A stretch of DNA of 59,009 nt, taken from positions 1 through 59,009 of the forward strand of contig JAKADZ010000005.1 in NCBI GenBank assembly GCA_021818475.1, written 5' to 3'. The notes under the pieces were generated by a model. The model was not told where the DNA came from and searched no databases. It saw nothing but the letters and a program-made list of their open reading frames with translations. The DNA comes from Nanobdellota archaeon. GTDB lineage: Archaea > Nanobdellota > Nanobdellia > Pacearchaeales > GW2011-AR1. Position 1 is the stretch's first letter, and every line of letters begins with the position of its first letter. The position numbers and the translations under genes were made by a program. Positions 24,991 to 34,616 of this stretch are shown here, piece by piece.

Positions 24991-25108
24991 TGAAAATAAA
25001 ATTTTCATCTCATTCGTCAATAAATTGCCAAATGCAGGGAGCGTACTCCTAATGAAAATAAAATTTTCATCTCATTCGTCAATAAATTGCCAAATGCAGG
25101 GAGCGTAC
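24975..25108 (+). repeat. 62-bp perfect tandem duplication of eS28 3' end plus partial third copy
   Basis: GGGAGCGTACTCCTAATGAAAATAAAATTTTCATCTCATTCGTCAATAAATTGCCAAATGCA at 24975-25036 and 25037-25098, then GGGAGCGTAC(AGTTAA). Confidence 0.95.
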
Positions 25109-25114
25109 AGTTAA

Positions 25115-25279
25115 ATGGTAAAATGTGTTTATTGCGGAAAAAATTATGAACCCCCAAAAGGATTGACATTCGTGACAAAAGAAGGAGTTGTAAAACCCTT
25201 ATGTTCTTCAAAATGCCAGAGAAATATGGAAATGAAGAGGCGTAAAGTCAGATGGATAAAGATTGAAAAGAAAAAATAA
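25115..25279 (+). CDS. rpl24e: Ribosomal protein eL24 (54 aa, absent from ORF track)
   Basis: MVKCVYCGKNYEPPKGLTFVTKEGVVKPLCSSKCQRNMEMKRRKVRWIKIEKKK*; zinc CxxC..CxxxC. Confidence 0.92.
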   Translation: MVKCVYCGKNYEPPKGLTFVTKEGVVKPLCSSKCQRNMEMKRRKVRWIKIEKKK

Positions 25280-25321
25280 TAAAATTATTTTCTAAAGTTA
25301 AAATTTCATTTTATCGATGAA

Positions 25322-25480
25322 AACCTCCTGCGGGTTCTTCAACTCCCGATCTCGTTCGTTGCACTTTATTATTTTCTCGCACTCGCGAAATCGCTCACAA
25401 CTCCCGCATCCCCGTTTCGATAAAATTTTCATTTTTCCTGTTTCTACCATTGTAGGTTCTTTTTCAAAGAACCCCATTTA
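25322..25480. repeat. Mosaic of dispersed repeats (CCTGCGGGTTCTTCA element, TCTCGC..CGCTCA, GGTTCTTT hairpin) upstream of gyrB
   Basis: Matches 12645 and 20858 elements, inverted match to 12800-12840; enclosed by TTTTATCGAtGAAAAC / GTTTCGATAAAA inverted repeat. Confidence 0.6.
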
Positions 25481-25570
25481 TCGACGATAAAATATCCTTT
25501 TTATGCAGAAAAGTTTATAAACAAAGGCAGACTTTTTTGGTTATACTAACTACTAAAAAAGGTAATTTCT

Positions 25571-27460
25571 ATGGCTGACGCTTACACTGCAGAATCGATT
25601 AAAGTTCTTGAAGGGCTTGAAGGAGTGCGAAAAAGACCCTCCATGTATATTGGTAGCACAGGCAAGGATGGATTGCATCATCTTATTTATGAAATTGTGG
25701 ATAATTCTGTTGATGAAGCTCTCGCAGGCTATTGTACTGAAATCAAAGTCAGTTTGGGCAAAGACGGGAGCGCAACTATTGAAGATAACGGAAGGGGAAT
25801 TCCTGTTGATATACACCCTATTTATAAGATACCTGCTATTGAGGTCGCTCTCACAAAATTGCATGCCGGAGGGAAATTTGATAAAAAATCTTACATGATT
25901 TCAGGAGGATTACATGGAGTCGGAACTTCTGTTGTAAATGCTTTAACCATAAAAATGATTGTTAAGGTTAAGAGAGACGGAAATATTTATGAACAGGAAT
26001 ATTCGCGCGGAAATCCGCAAACAAAACTGAAAATCGTCGGTAAATGTCCTGTAAATGAAACTGGAACTATAATTACTTTCTGGCCAGATAAAGAAATTTT
26101 CTCAACTGTTGATTTTGACTACAAAGTTTTAGAAACAAGATTCAGAGAAATTGCTTTCCTTAATTCAGGTTTGAAAATAATTCTTTATGATGAAGAAAAA
26201 AGTAAGCAGGAAGAATTTATTGCTTCGGGCGGTCTTGTTGAATTTGTAAAGTGGCTTAATAAATCAAAAGAATCCCTGCACAAACCAGTTTATTTCAAAA
26301 GAGAACAGGAAAATACCGTTGTGGAAGTTTCAATACAATACAATGAGGGATATCAGGAAAATATTTTCGGTTTTGTAAATACTATCAACACCGTCGAGGG
26401 TGGAACTCATGTTTTTGGATTTAAGACTGCTCTTACAAGAGTAATTAACGATTATGCCAAGAGAAAAGGAATTATCAAGGAGGAAAGTTTTTCAGGGGAA
26501 GATGTCAGGGAAGGACTGACTGCAATTATCAGCATCAAGATTCCCAACCCTCAGTTTGAAGGACAGACAAAAACAAAATTAGGAAATTCTGAAATTAAAG
26601 GTTTTGTTGATTCAATTGTTACTTCTGCATTGTCTGAATATTTTGAAGAGAACCCAATGATTGCGAGGAAGATTGTTTCAAAAGCAGAATCTGCAGCGAA
26701 AGCAAGAATGGCTGCCAAGAAAGCAAAAGAATTAGTCAGAAGGAAAAATGCATTTTCACTCGGAGGACTTCCAGGAAAACTAACTGACTGTTCAACTAAA
26801 AAAGCTGAAGAAGCTGAACTTTATATTGTCGAGGGAGACAGTGCGGCAGGTCCCGGAAAAGAAGGCAGAGACAGAAATACACAGGCTATTCTTCCATTAA
26901 GGGGAAAAATTCTAAATGTTGAAAAATCAAATCAGATAAAAGCTCTTTCAAGTGAGGAAATCACAAATATGATAACTGCAATCGGAACAGGCATAGGCGA
27001 AAATTTTGATATCGAGAAACTGAGATATCATAAAATAGTAATTATGACAGATGCAGATGTCGACGGAGGACATATCAAAACCCTGATGCTGACTTTCTTT
27101 TTTAGATTTATGCCCAAACTAATTGAGAATGGAAATATTTATGCAGCTATGCCTCCATTGTACAGAATCAGAAAAGGGCAAAAAGATTATTATGTTTATT
27201 CCGATGAAGAACTGAAAAAACTTTTAGATAAACTTGACGGAAATGCTTCCAATGTTACAAGATTTAAAGGTCTCGGAGAAATGAGTGCGCAGCAGTTGTG
27301 GGATACAACTATGAATCCGCAAACAAGAAAAATTAAAAAGATATTCATTGATGATGCTGTTGAAGCAGATGCGACTTTCTCTATGCTGATGGGAGATGAC
27401 GTTCAGGCAAGAAAAGTTTTCATTTCAGAAAATGCAAAGGAGGCAAACCTCGACATATGA
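25571..27460 (+). CDS. gyrB: DNA gyrase subunit B
   Basis: VRKRPSMYIGSTGKDGLHHLIYEIVDNSVDEA; LYIVEGDSAAG; MTDADVDGGHI. Confidence 0.97.
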   Translation: MADAYTAESIKVLEGLEGVRKRPSMYIGSTGKDGLHHLIYEIVDNSVDEALAGYCTEIKVSLGKDGSATIEDNGRGIPVDIHPIYKIPAIEVALTKLHAGGKFDKKSYMISGGLHGVGTSVVNALTIKMIVKVKRDGNIYEQEYSRGNPQTKLKIVGKCPVNETGTIITFWPDKEIFSTVDFDYKVLETRFREIAFLNSGLKIILYDEEKSKQEEFIASGGLVEFVKWLNKSKESLHKPVYFKREQENTVVEVSIQYNEGYQENIFGFVNTINTVEGGTHVFGFKTALTRVINDYAKRKGIIKEESFSGEDVREGLTAIISIKIPNPQFEGQTKTKLGNSEIKGFVDSIVTSALSEYFEENPMIARKIVSKAESAAKARMAAKKAKELVRRKNAFSLGGLPGKLTDCSTKKAEEAELYIVEGDSAAGPGKEGRDRNTQAILPLRGKILNVEKSNQIKALSSEEITNMITAIGTGIGENFDIEKLRYHKIVIMTDADVDGGHIKTLMLTFFFRFMPKLIENGNIYAAMPPLYRIRKGQKDYYVYSDEELKKLLDKLDGNASNVTRFKGLGEMSAQQLWDTTMNPQTRKIKKIFIDDAVEADATFSMLMGDDVQARKVFISENAKEANLDI

Positions 27461-27518
27461 GTCTCGGTTTTTTCCAAAATCGCTGGCGCAATTTAAGGAG
27501 GCGAATTTAGAGATATAA
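27437..27518 (+). repeat. Duplicated, recoded gyrB 3' terminus (KEANLDI* / KEANLEI*)
   Basis: AAGGAGGCAAACCTCGACATATGA (27437-27460) and AAGGAGGCGAATTTAGAGATATAA (27495-27518), 58 bp apart. Confidence 0.85.
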
Positions 27519-27519
27519 A

Positions 27520-28779
27520 ATGAAAAATTACAAGATAAAAGATATAAGACTTGCAGGAGAGGGGAGAAGATTAATTGAAAGAGCAGAAGAAGAGATGCCT
27601 GTTATAAAAATGTTAAAAGAAAAATATTATGACAGTCAATTTCTGAAAGGAGTAAAAATCGGCGGGGCTATTCATGTTACAAAAGAAACTGCTGTTTTAA
27701 TGAGAGCATTGAAATCTTTTGGTGCAGATGTTGCATGGGCAGGATGCAATCCATTAAGCACAAATGATAAAGTTGCTGCTGCACTTGCCGACGAGGGATT
27801 CAAAATTTATGCCTGGAGAGGATTGAATACCAAAGAATATTACTGGTGTATTAACAAAGTTATAGAATCAAATCCTGATATAACTATGGATGACGGGTGT
27901 GATATTGTTGTGACTCTTCATAATAAATTTCCTGAAAAACTCGAGGGGATAATCGGAGGAACAGAGGAAACTACAACCGGAGTTCACAGAATCAAAGCTA
28001 TGGAAGGGGCAGGAGTTTTAGCTTATCCTGTTGTTGCAGTCAATAATGCAGAGACAAAATGGGATTTTGATAATATTTATGGGACAGGACAGGGAACTAT
28101 CGACGGGATTCAAAGAGCAACTTCTACTTTGATTACAGGAAAAACTTTTGTCGTCGCAGGTTATGGGCATTGCGGGAAAGGGGTTGCAAGAAGAGCAAGA
28201 GGATTGGATGCTGAAGTTATTGTTACGGAAGTTGATCCTATTCAGGCATTAAGGGCAAGAATGGACGGTTATAGGGTTATGCCTATGGAAGAAGCAGCAA
28301 AAGTCGGGGATATTTTTGTAACTGCAACAGGCTGCAAAGAAGTTATCACCGGAAAACATTTTGATTATCTTAAAGACGGAGCTATTCTTTCAAATACCGG
28401 ACATTTTAATGTTGAAGTTGATGCAGATTTGCTTGAGAAGACTGCAGTAAGCAAGGAAGAAGTAAGACCTAACATGGTGAGATATAAAATGCCTAACGGG
28501 AAAAAGATTTATCTTCTTGCGGAGGGAAGATTAGTTAACCTAAGCGCTGCTGAGGGACACCCTAGCGAAGTTATGGATTTGAGTTTTGCAAATCAGATTT
28601 TATCCCTTAAATATTTAGTTGAACATCGTGGAAACCTTGAAAAGAAAGTTTATGAAATGCCTCATGAACAGGATGAATTTGTTGCGGAAATGAAACTGAA
28701 AGCTATGGGAATTCACATTGATAAACTGACTCCTGAACAGGACAAATATCTTCATAGTTATTCGGAGGGGACTCACTAA
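27520..28779 (+). CDS. ahcY: Adenosylhomocysteinase
   Basis: AWAGCNPLSTNDKVAAAL, MDDGCDIV, EETTTGVHRI, VVAGYGHCGKGVA, LSAAEGHPSEVMDLSFANQ. Confidence 0.96.
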   Translation: MKNYKIKDIRLAGEGRRLIERAEEEMPVIKMLKEKYYDSQFLKGVKIGGAIHVTKETAVLMRALKSFGADVAWAGCNPLSTNDKVAAALADEGFKIYAWRGLNTKEYYWCINKVIESNPDITMDDGCDIVVTLHNKFPEKLEGIIGGTEETTTGVHRIKAMEGAGVLAYPVVAVNNAETKWDFDNIYGTGQGTIDGIQRATSTLITGKTFVVAGYGHCGKGVARRARGLDAEVIVTEVDPIQALRARMDGYRVMPMEEAAKVGDIFVTATGCKEVITGKHFDYLKDGAILSNTGHFNVEVDADLLEKTAVSKEEVRPNMVRYKMPNGKKIYLLAEGRLVNLSAAEGHPSEVMDLSFANQILSLKYLVEHRGNLEKKVYEMPHEQDEFVAEMKLKAMGIHIDKLTPEQDKYLHSYSEGTH

Positions 28780-29102
28780 TGGGAAAATTGCTTAAGAATG
28801 CACTTTTGATAGCAGGAATTTCTTTAATCGTAATTTTTTTGCTGATGATTATTGGAGAAAAGATAAGGGCTGATGTTGTAAAGCAAAATCAGGAATCTCA
28901 GGCTTATTTAGACTGGATGTCCCAGAATTGTGATTGTCTTGCCCATGATAGATTATTCTGCAACCCAGGATTTGAATTAAAATCACATAACTGTGTTAAC
29001 ATAAATGAAAAACTTTTCACGAATGCTATTGCGGGATGTTCAGAATATAATTGTTCAGGGGAAATTAAAATTTGGAATAATGAAACAAATAAGTGGAGTT
29101 AA
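28779..29102 (+). CDS. Small membrane-anchored Cys-rich protein, unknown
   Basis: 107 aa, N-terminal TM, several Cys; TAATG overlap with ahcY. Confidence 0.6.
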   Translation: MGKLLKNALLIAGISLIVIFLLMIIGEKIRADVVKQNQESQAYLDWMSQNCDCLAHDRLFCNPGFELKSHNCVNINEKLFTNAIAGCSEYNCSGEIKIWNNETNKWS

Positions 29103-29425
29103 TGGAAATGGCAAAATCAAAATTATCAACCCCCGACTGGATAAGAGAAGGATTTGACTCAAAAGCTGATTGGGAAAAGAAACACGGTGTTAGTAAAAAG
29201 AAAAAGGGAGCCGAGAAAGTTTTCAAATTAAAGGTCTGTCCAAAATGCGGAAGCTATGATGTTAATGTTGTTTTAAGCAATCTTGATTCAGAAGAAGAAA
29301 GCAACACAGGAAAAATGTGGGAATGCAAAAAATGCAAATGGAAAGGCAAAGATGTTGACGAGAAAGAAGTTGACGAGGAAGAATTCATGAAATATTTAGA
29401 TGAGCGCGGGGAGGATGTAAGTTAA
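29102..29425 (+). CDS. Zinc-ribbon protein (TFIIS/RPB9-like C4)
   Basis: [15 protein letters not shown]...[15 protein letters not shown] at 29102 overlaps upstream stop (TAATG). Confidence 0.65.
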   Translation: MEMAKSKLSTPDWIREGFDSKADWEKKHGVSKKKKGAEKVFKLKVCPKCGSYDVNVVLSNLDSEEESNTGKMWECKKCKWKGKDVDEKEVDEEEFMKYLDERGEDVS

Positions 29426-29426
29426 A

Positions 29427-31886
29427 ATGGCAGAAGAAGAAAACAAAAAAATTGAAGAAACTGAAGAGAAAACTTCTTTTGATGAGAAGGGGGTAATTCC
29501 TGCTGAAGTTTCCGAAGAAATGAAGAAAGCATATCTGGATTATGCAATGTCAGTTATAGTTTCGAGAGCAATTCCTTCTATTGAAGACGGCATGAAACCC
29601 GTTCAGAGAAGAATTTTGTATTCTATGCAGCAGATGGGAGTCAAGCCCGGAACACCGACGAAAAAATCTGCTAGAATCGTCGGAGATGTGATAGGTAAAT
29701 TTCACCCTCACGGAGATACTGCGGTTTATGATGCAATGGTCAGAATGGCACAGGATTTTTCACTGCGTTATCCTTTAGTTTATGGTCAGGGAAATTTTGG
29801 TAGCATTGACGGAGATCCTCCTGCTGCTTACCGTTATACCGAGGCGAGATTAATGCCTGCTGCAGAAGAGTTGCTTGAAGATTTGGAAAAAGAAACCGTT
29901 GAATTTATTCCTAATTTTGATAATACTCTTAAAGAACCTGTTTTGCTTCCAGGGAAACTTCCTGCTTTGATTATTAACGGAGCTTCAGGAATTGCAGTCG
30001 GAATGGCAACAAATATTCCCCCTCATAATTTAACTGAAGTTTGTGATGCGATAAATGCTCAGATAAAAAATCCTGAAGTTTCTATTGAAGAACTTTGCCA
30101 GATTGTTACCGGACCTGATTTTCCCACTGGCGGAAGTGTTTTTGGAGATATGCTTGAATTGTACAAGACAGGGAGAGGAAAATTAACTATAAGAGGAAAA
30201 GTTGCAACTGAAGAATTGAAAAATAAAGAGGCAGTTATAATTACAGAAATTCCCTACATGCTTAATAAAGCAGAGTTAGTTACACAGATTGCAGAACTTA
30301 TACAGTCAAAAAAAATAAATGATGTTTCTGATTTAAGGGATGAAAGTTCAAAGGGAAAAATAAGAATTGTCATTGAATTAAGAAAAGGGGCAAATCCGGA
30401 TTTTGTAATAAATTCTTTATACAAATATACAAGACTGGAAGACAGTTTCAGTGTGAATTTTCTTGCTCTCGTCAACGGGCAGCCAAGAGTTTTGAATATC
30501 AAACAGGTTATTGATGAATATGTTAAATACAGGAAGTTAATAATTACAAACAGAACCAAATTTGAACTGAAAAAAGCGAAGGAAAGACTTGAGATTGTCG
30601 ACGGGCTTTTGATTGCTCTGAAAAATATAGACGCTGTGATTGATTTAATCAAGAAATCGAAGACTGCTGCAGAGGCATCTGAAGGCTTGATGAATAAATA
30701 TGGTCTTAGCAAAAAACAAGCACAAGCTGTTTTAGAAACAAAACTTCAGCAATTGACTTCTCTTGAAGTTGATAAACTTAAAAAAGAACAGGAAGATCTG
30801 AAGCAGAAAATCAGCGAATATGAAAAGATTCTTGCAGACATAAAGGAAGTTTTGAAAATAATCGTCAAAGAAGTTAATGAACTGAAAAACAAATACGGCG
30901 ATAAAAGGAATACGGTTGTTTTGAAAAAAGTAACCGAAATTTCAGAGAAAGAACTGATACAGGAGAAGGAAGTTGTTATTACGATAACAGATAAAGGATA
31001 TTGCAAGAGAATTGATCTTAAATCATACAAAGAACAAAGAAGGGGCGGGAAAGGAGTAATTGGAAGCAATCTTGCTACTGGTGATTTTGTCAAGCAGTTA
31101 ATTGTTTGTTCAACACACGATTATCTTATGTTTTTCACTTCGAGAGGAAGAGTTTTGTGGCTTAAAGCCTATGATATTCCCGAGGCAGAAAGATACACCA
31201 AGGGAAAGGCTCTGATTAATCTTCTTGAGCTGAAGGACGAGAACATTGCTAATGTAATCTCTGTAAAAAATTTCGAAAATGATTTATTTATGGCGACTAA
31301 ACTTGGAATTGTAAAAAAAATCCCCCTGTCTGAATTTTCAAAACCAAGAGCTTCTGGTATAAAAGCAATTAATCTTCCTGAAAATAATTCTGATTCCTTG
31401 ATTGGAGTTGAACTTGTTAAAAAGGATGATGAAGTCTCGCTTGCGACAAAGAAAGGAAAGGCGATAAGGTTTAACAGCAATGATGTCAGAGAAAGCGGAA
31501 GGGCAAGTTATGGAGTTACAGGAATAAAATTGGAAAAAGATGATGAAGTCGTAAGCCTTGGAACTTTAAATACCGACGCTATCCTTACAGTTACCAAGAA
31601 TGGTTACGGGAAGAGAACTGCGGTAAATGATTACAGAAAAACTGCGAGAGCAGGAAAAGGAGTTATAAATCTTAAGATAAGCGACAAGACCGGGGATATT
31701 GTTTCCACAATTTCTGTCAATGACAAAGATAGTATAATTATCACAACTGCAAAAGGCATGGTAATAAGAACAACTTTGGAAAATATAAGAGTAATGGGAA
31801 GAGCTGCACAGGGAGTAAGGATTGTGAAACTACAGGAAGGAGATTATGTTACTGATATGATAAAAGTTCAGGACGGTGAAGACTAA
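29427..31886 (+). CDS. gyrA: DNA gyrase subunit A
   Basis: [29 protein letters not shown] catalytic Tyr, GyrA box QRRGGKG. Confidence 0.97.
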   Translation: MAEEENKKIEETEEKTSFDEKGVIPAEVSEEMKKAYLDYAMSVIVSRAIPSIEDGMKPVQRRILYSMQQMGVKPGTPTKKSARIVGDVIGKFHPHGDTAVYDAMVRMAQDFSLRYPLVYGQGNFGSIDGDPPAAYRYTEARLMPAAEELLEDLEKETVEFIPNFDNTLKEPVLLPGKLPALIINGASGIAVGMATNIPPHNLTEVCDAINAQIKNPEVSIEELCQIVTGPDFPTGGSVFGDMLELYKTGRGKLTIRGKVATEELKNKEAVIITEIPYMLNKAELVTQIAELIQSKKINDVSDLRDESSKGKIRIVIELRKGANPDFVINSLYKYTRLEDSFSVNFLALVNGQPRVLNIKQVIDEYVKYRKLIITNRTKFELKKAKERLEIVDGLLIALKNIDAVIDLIKKSKTAAEASEGLMNKYGLSKKQAQAVLETKLQQLTSLEVDKLKKEQEDLKQKISEYEKILADIKEVLKIIVKEVNELKNKYGDKRNTVVLKKVTEISEKELIQEKEVVITITDKGYCKRIDLKSYKEQRRGGKGVIGSNLATGDFVKQLIVCSTHDYLMFFTSRGRVLWLKAYDIPEAERYTKGKALINLLELKDENIANVISVKNFENDLFMATKLGIVKKIPLSEFSKPRASGIKAINLPENNSDSLIGVELVKKDDEVSLATKKGKAIRFNSNDVRESGRASYGVTGIKLEKDDEVVSLGTLNTDAILTVTKNGYGKRTAVNDYRKTARAGKGVINLKISDKTGDIVSTISVNDKDSIIITTAKGMVIRTTLENIRVMGRAAQGVRIVKLQEGDYVTDMIKVQDGED

Positions 31887-31940
31887 AAATATCTATTCTA
31901 ACTAAATTATCTTTATAAGCTAAAAAATTTTGATATAAAA

Positions 31941-32513
31941 ATGGATTATAAAGGATATCTTGATAAGTGTATTATGGATAATATTTTCCTTAAAGAAGAT
32001 TTGCTTAAGAGAACAAATGAAATAGAAAAAATTGCTGATGTTATTGCTGGTTGTTACTTAAATAAGGGGAAAGTTTTAATTTGCGGTAATGGCGGAAGCG
32101 CAGCCGATGCACAACATATTGCGGGAGAATTAGTCGGAAGATTTAAGTTGGAAAGAAATGCTCTTGATGCTCGCGCTTTATCTACTGATACTTCAATATT
32201 AACTGCATTGGGAAATGATTATTCTTTCGATTATATATTTGCAAGGCAGATTGAAGCTTATGCAAGAACAGGAGATGTTTTATGGGGAATTTCTACTTCA
32301 GGAAATTCTTCTGATGTAGTAAAAGCATTTGAGACAGGAAATCATTTTGGAACTTACAACATTTCTTTTACCGGTGAAGGCGGAGGAAAATTAAAATCAT
32401 TAAGTGATATTTGTTTTGAAATTCCTTCTAAAGATACACCGAGAATTCAGGAAGCACATGAATTAGTTTATCATCTAATCTGTGATTTAGTTGAGAAAAA
32501 ATTATTTGGGTAA
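31941..32513 (+). CDS. gmhA: Phosphoheptose isomerase (SIS domain)
   Basis: LICGNGGSAADAQHIAGELVGRF, SGNSSDVVKAFE, EAHELVYHLICD. Confidence 0.9.
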   Translation: MDYKGYLDKCIMDNIFLKEDLLKRTNEIEKIADVIAGCYLNKGKVLICGNGGSAADAQHIAGELVGRFKLERNALDARALSTDTSILTALGNDYSFDYIFARQIEAYARTGDVLWGISTSGNSSDVVKAFETGNHFGTYNISFTGEGGGKLKSLSDICFEIPSKDTPRIQEAHELVYHLICDLVEKKLFG

Positions 32514-32615
32514 GTTTATTTGCAAAAATTTTCGATCAAAGAAAAAAAATCGAATTAAAATTAATTATAAACTCCTTTTTAAAAAGAAAGATAAAAATTG
32601 TTTATCTTATTTAAC

Positions 32616-32690
32616 TTGAGTTTTCGCTCATCCATTCCCTCCCGCCCACCCGAAGGGTAATTAATTTCTATTCGCAAAAACTTTCATACC
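32616..32690. repeat. Dispersed intergenic repeat, locus B (CCCTCCCGCCCACCCGAAGGGTAATTAATTTCTATTCGC)
   Basis: AATTAATTTCTATTCGC identical at 49961-49977; CCTCCCGCCCACCC identical near 50899. Confidence 0.6.
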
Positions 32691-33475
32691 TACATTCTCT
32701 TTGAATTTCGTGCGGTGCAAATGTTTCTGAAATCACACCAGTCGCATAATCTTGAAACATTAGCAGGAAAATCTGTTGTTGATTCTATTCTTTTAATTAA
32801 TTCAACAACCTCTTTTTTTAATTCTTCAAGTTCCTCATTTGTTTTTCTCGAGGAGAATTTTACGTCATGAGCAAGAAAATGCCAGACCATTGAAACATTT
32901 TTTTCTCTGCCAAATATTTCTTTGATTCCTATAGAATATAATGCTAACTGCCTGCTGTTTTCTATTTTTTCTTTCATTAACACAGAATTTGTTGTTTTAT
33001 AATCATGAATTTCTATTTCATCTTTTTCCAGATTATGAACCAGCCGGTCAACATACCCGACCAACTTTATTTCTCCTGTTTCTCCAAGGGAGATTTCAAT
33101 TTTTTCTTCTGTTCCTATTGTATTGTCCTTAAATGGAAAATTTTTTGTATAATAACTTGTAAGAAATTCCACTCCTCTGTTAAAATAACCTTCAAGAGTC
33201 TGGCTTTTGTCAATTATTTCTATATTTGGGTCATATTCTTCCCCCCACGTATCCGAATAATAGAAAATTAAATCATTTATTGAGGGAATTGTTCCTTCCA
33301 TTATTTTGTTATAAAACCATTCAAGAGTTTTGTGAATAACAATCCCGAAATGAGCTTCAATTGTTTTTGGGATTTCAGGAACTATTTTGTCAATATATCT
33401 ATATTTGTATTTTAATCTGCACTGTTCGAATGTATCCAGTTTTGAATGAGAATAATATACCATGCTATAAATCAA
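32690..33475 (-). CDS. PD-(D/E)XK (RecB/Cas4-like) nuclease with probable Fe-S Cys cluster
   Basis: SHSKLDTFEQCRLKYKYRYID; GIVIHKTLEWFY; EIHDYKTTNS; RLCDWCDFRNIC. Confidence 0.85.
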   Translation of the reverse strand: MIYSMVYYSHSKLDTFEQCRLKYKYRYIDKIVPEIPKTIEAHFGIVIHKTLEWFYNKIMEGTIPSINDLIFYYSDTWGEEYDPNIEIIDKSQTLEGYFNRGVEFLTSYYTKNFPFKDNTIGTEEKIEISLGETGEIKLVGYVDRLVHNLEKDEIEIHDYKTTNSVLMKEKIENSRQLALYSIGIKEIFGREKNVSMVWHFLAHDVKFSSRKTNEELEELKKEVVELIKRIESTTDFPANVSRLCDWCDFRNICTARNSKRM

Positions 33476-33498
33476 AAGAAAAATATTAGTTATAAATT

Positions 33499-34566
33499 TT
33501 ATTGAGCTGCTGAAGAACTATTTTGATTAAAATCACATTGGCTTGCAGTTGCATTCCAGAAATCATATCCTCTGCTCTGACAGCAAGCATCATTTTGTCC
33601 TGGAGTCACTGTTCCGCAACTTGCACCAAGAAGCTGAGGATTTTGCTGACTTGCTAAAAATGCCCACCATGGTTTATTTAACTCAGTGATGTCCCCTGTT
33701 TCAGAATTAAGCTCTGCTTTAATTTTCATTTTTACCTTGAATAATCCTAATAATTTTGCTGGGTCTTCTCCTGTATATTGGTAAGTTCCGTTCTGATCAA
33801 GAGTAATATTTTCATTTTGCAATTGTGTTGATAATCTTTCTCTTATTCTTTCTTTTACCTGATCGGGAAGTAATTTAATTTCTCTTGTCTGATTATTCTC
33901 AAATGTTCCGTATATATTTCCATTAGCTTTGTATAATGTAACATTAGTGCTCATATTCTGCCCCTGAACCTGAACAATCATATTTCCTGATTTTCCTGCA
34001 TAAATAGTTAATTCTCTTCCTCCGTCAGGAAGAAGGCATTTTACTGTGCTTCCATCGCAATTGCAATTTTCAGGACATTCAAATGATTTTGCTTCCGGAT
34101 TGAACTGTTCCCTTTCCCCGCAGAGTTTTGTTGTTTTTGGCATTCCCTGCTGAGAAGTGCAGTTAGAAACCTGAGAGCATGTTCTTGTTTGAGTTCCATT
34201 CATACAATCACTCCAATCACTGCATTGCCATGCTTCACATTCATTTTCGAATTCAGACTGAGTTTGGTTTCTTGCCTGTTCTCTTTCCCGTTCTTGATTT
34301 TGATTCTGAACCGGAACCTGATTATCTTCTGTGGTCTGAGCATTATCCTGCTGGTCACCTTCTCCTGACTGACTTACTGTTTGATTGTTTACTACGACAT
34401 TAGCAGAATTATCTACTGTCTGATTTGTTATCGAATTATTTGCAGAATTTGTTACAGAAGAATTACTTGTTGAATTATCTATAGCTCCTGCAGTTATAGA
34501 TGGCCATGCTGCTGCAAAACTTAATAAAAATAAACTAATTACTAACGCAACCCCTATTTTTTTCAT
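33499..34566 (-). CDS. Secreted protein with TSP1-like motif
   Basis: Signal peptide; CEAWQCSDWSDCMNGTQTRTCSQVSNC; Asn/Gln-rich linker. Confidence 0.7.
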   Translation of the reverse strand: MKKIGVALVISLFLLSFAAAWPSITAGAIDNSTSNSSVTNSANNSITNQTVDNSANVVVNNQTVSQSGEGDQQDNAQTTEDNQVPVQNQNQEREREQARNQTQSEFENECEAWQCSDWSDCMNGTQTRTCSQVSNCTSQQGMPKTTKLCGEREQFNPEAKSFECPENCNCDGSTVKCLLPDGGRELTIYAGKSGNMIVQVQGQNMSTNVTLYKANGNIYGTFENNQTREIKLLPDQVKERIRERLSTQLQNENITLDQNGTYQYTGEDPAKLLGLFKVKMKIKAELNSETGDITELNKPWWAFLASQQNPQLLGASCGTVTPGQNDACCQSRGYDFWNATASQCDFNQNSSSAAQ

Positions 34567-34616
34567 AAATACTTTAACTAATTAAGATTTATAAACATAA
34601 CGATTAAAATTGATTT

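Noticed and set aside
24975-25108. CRISPR-like array
   Set aside because: Units are contiguous tandem copies with no unique spacers and include the eS28 stop codon.
30254-31480. Three minus-strand ORFs inside gyrA
   Set aside because: Shadow ORFs of a strongly supported gyrA.
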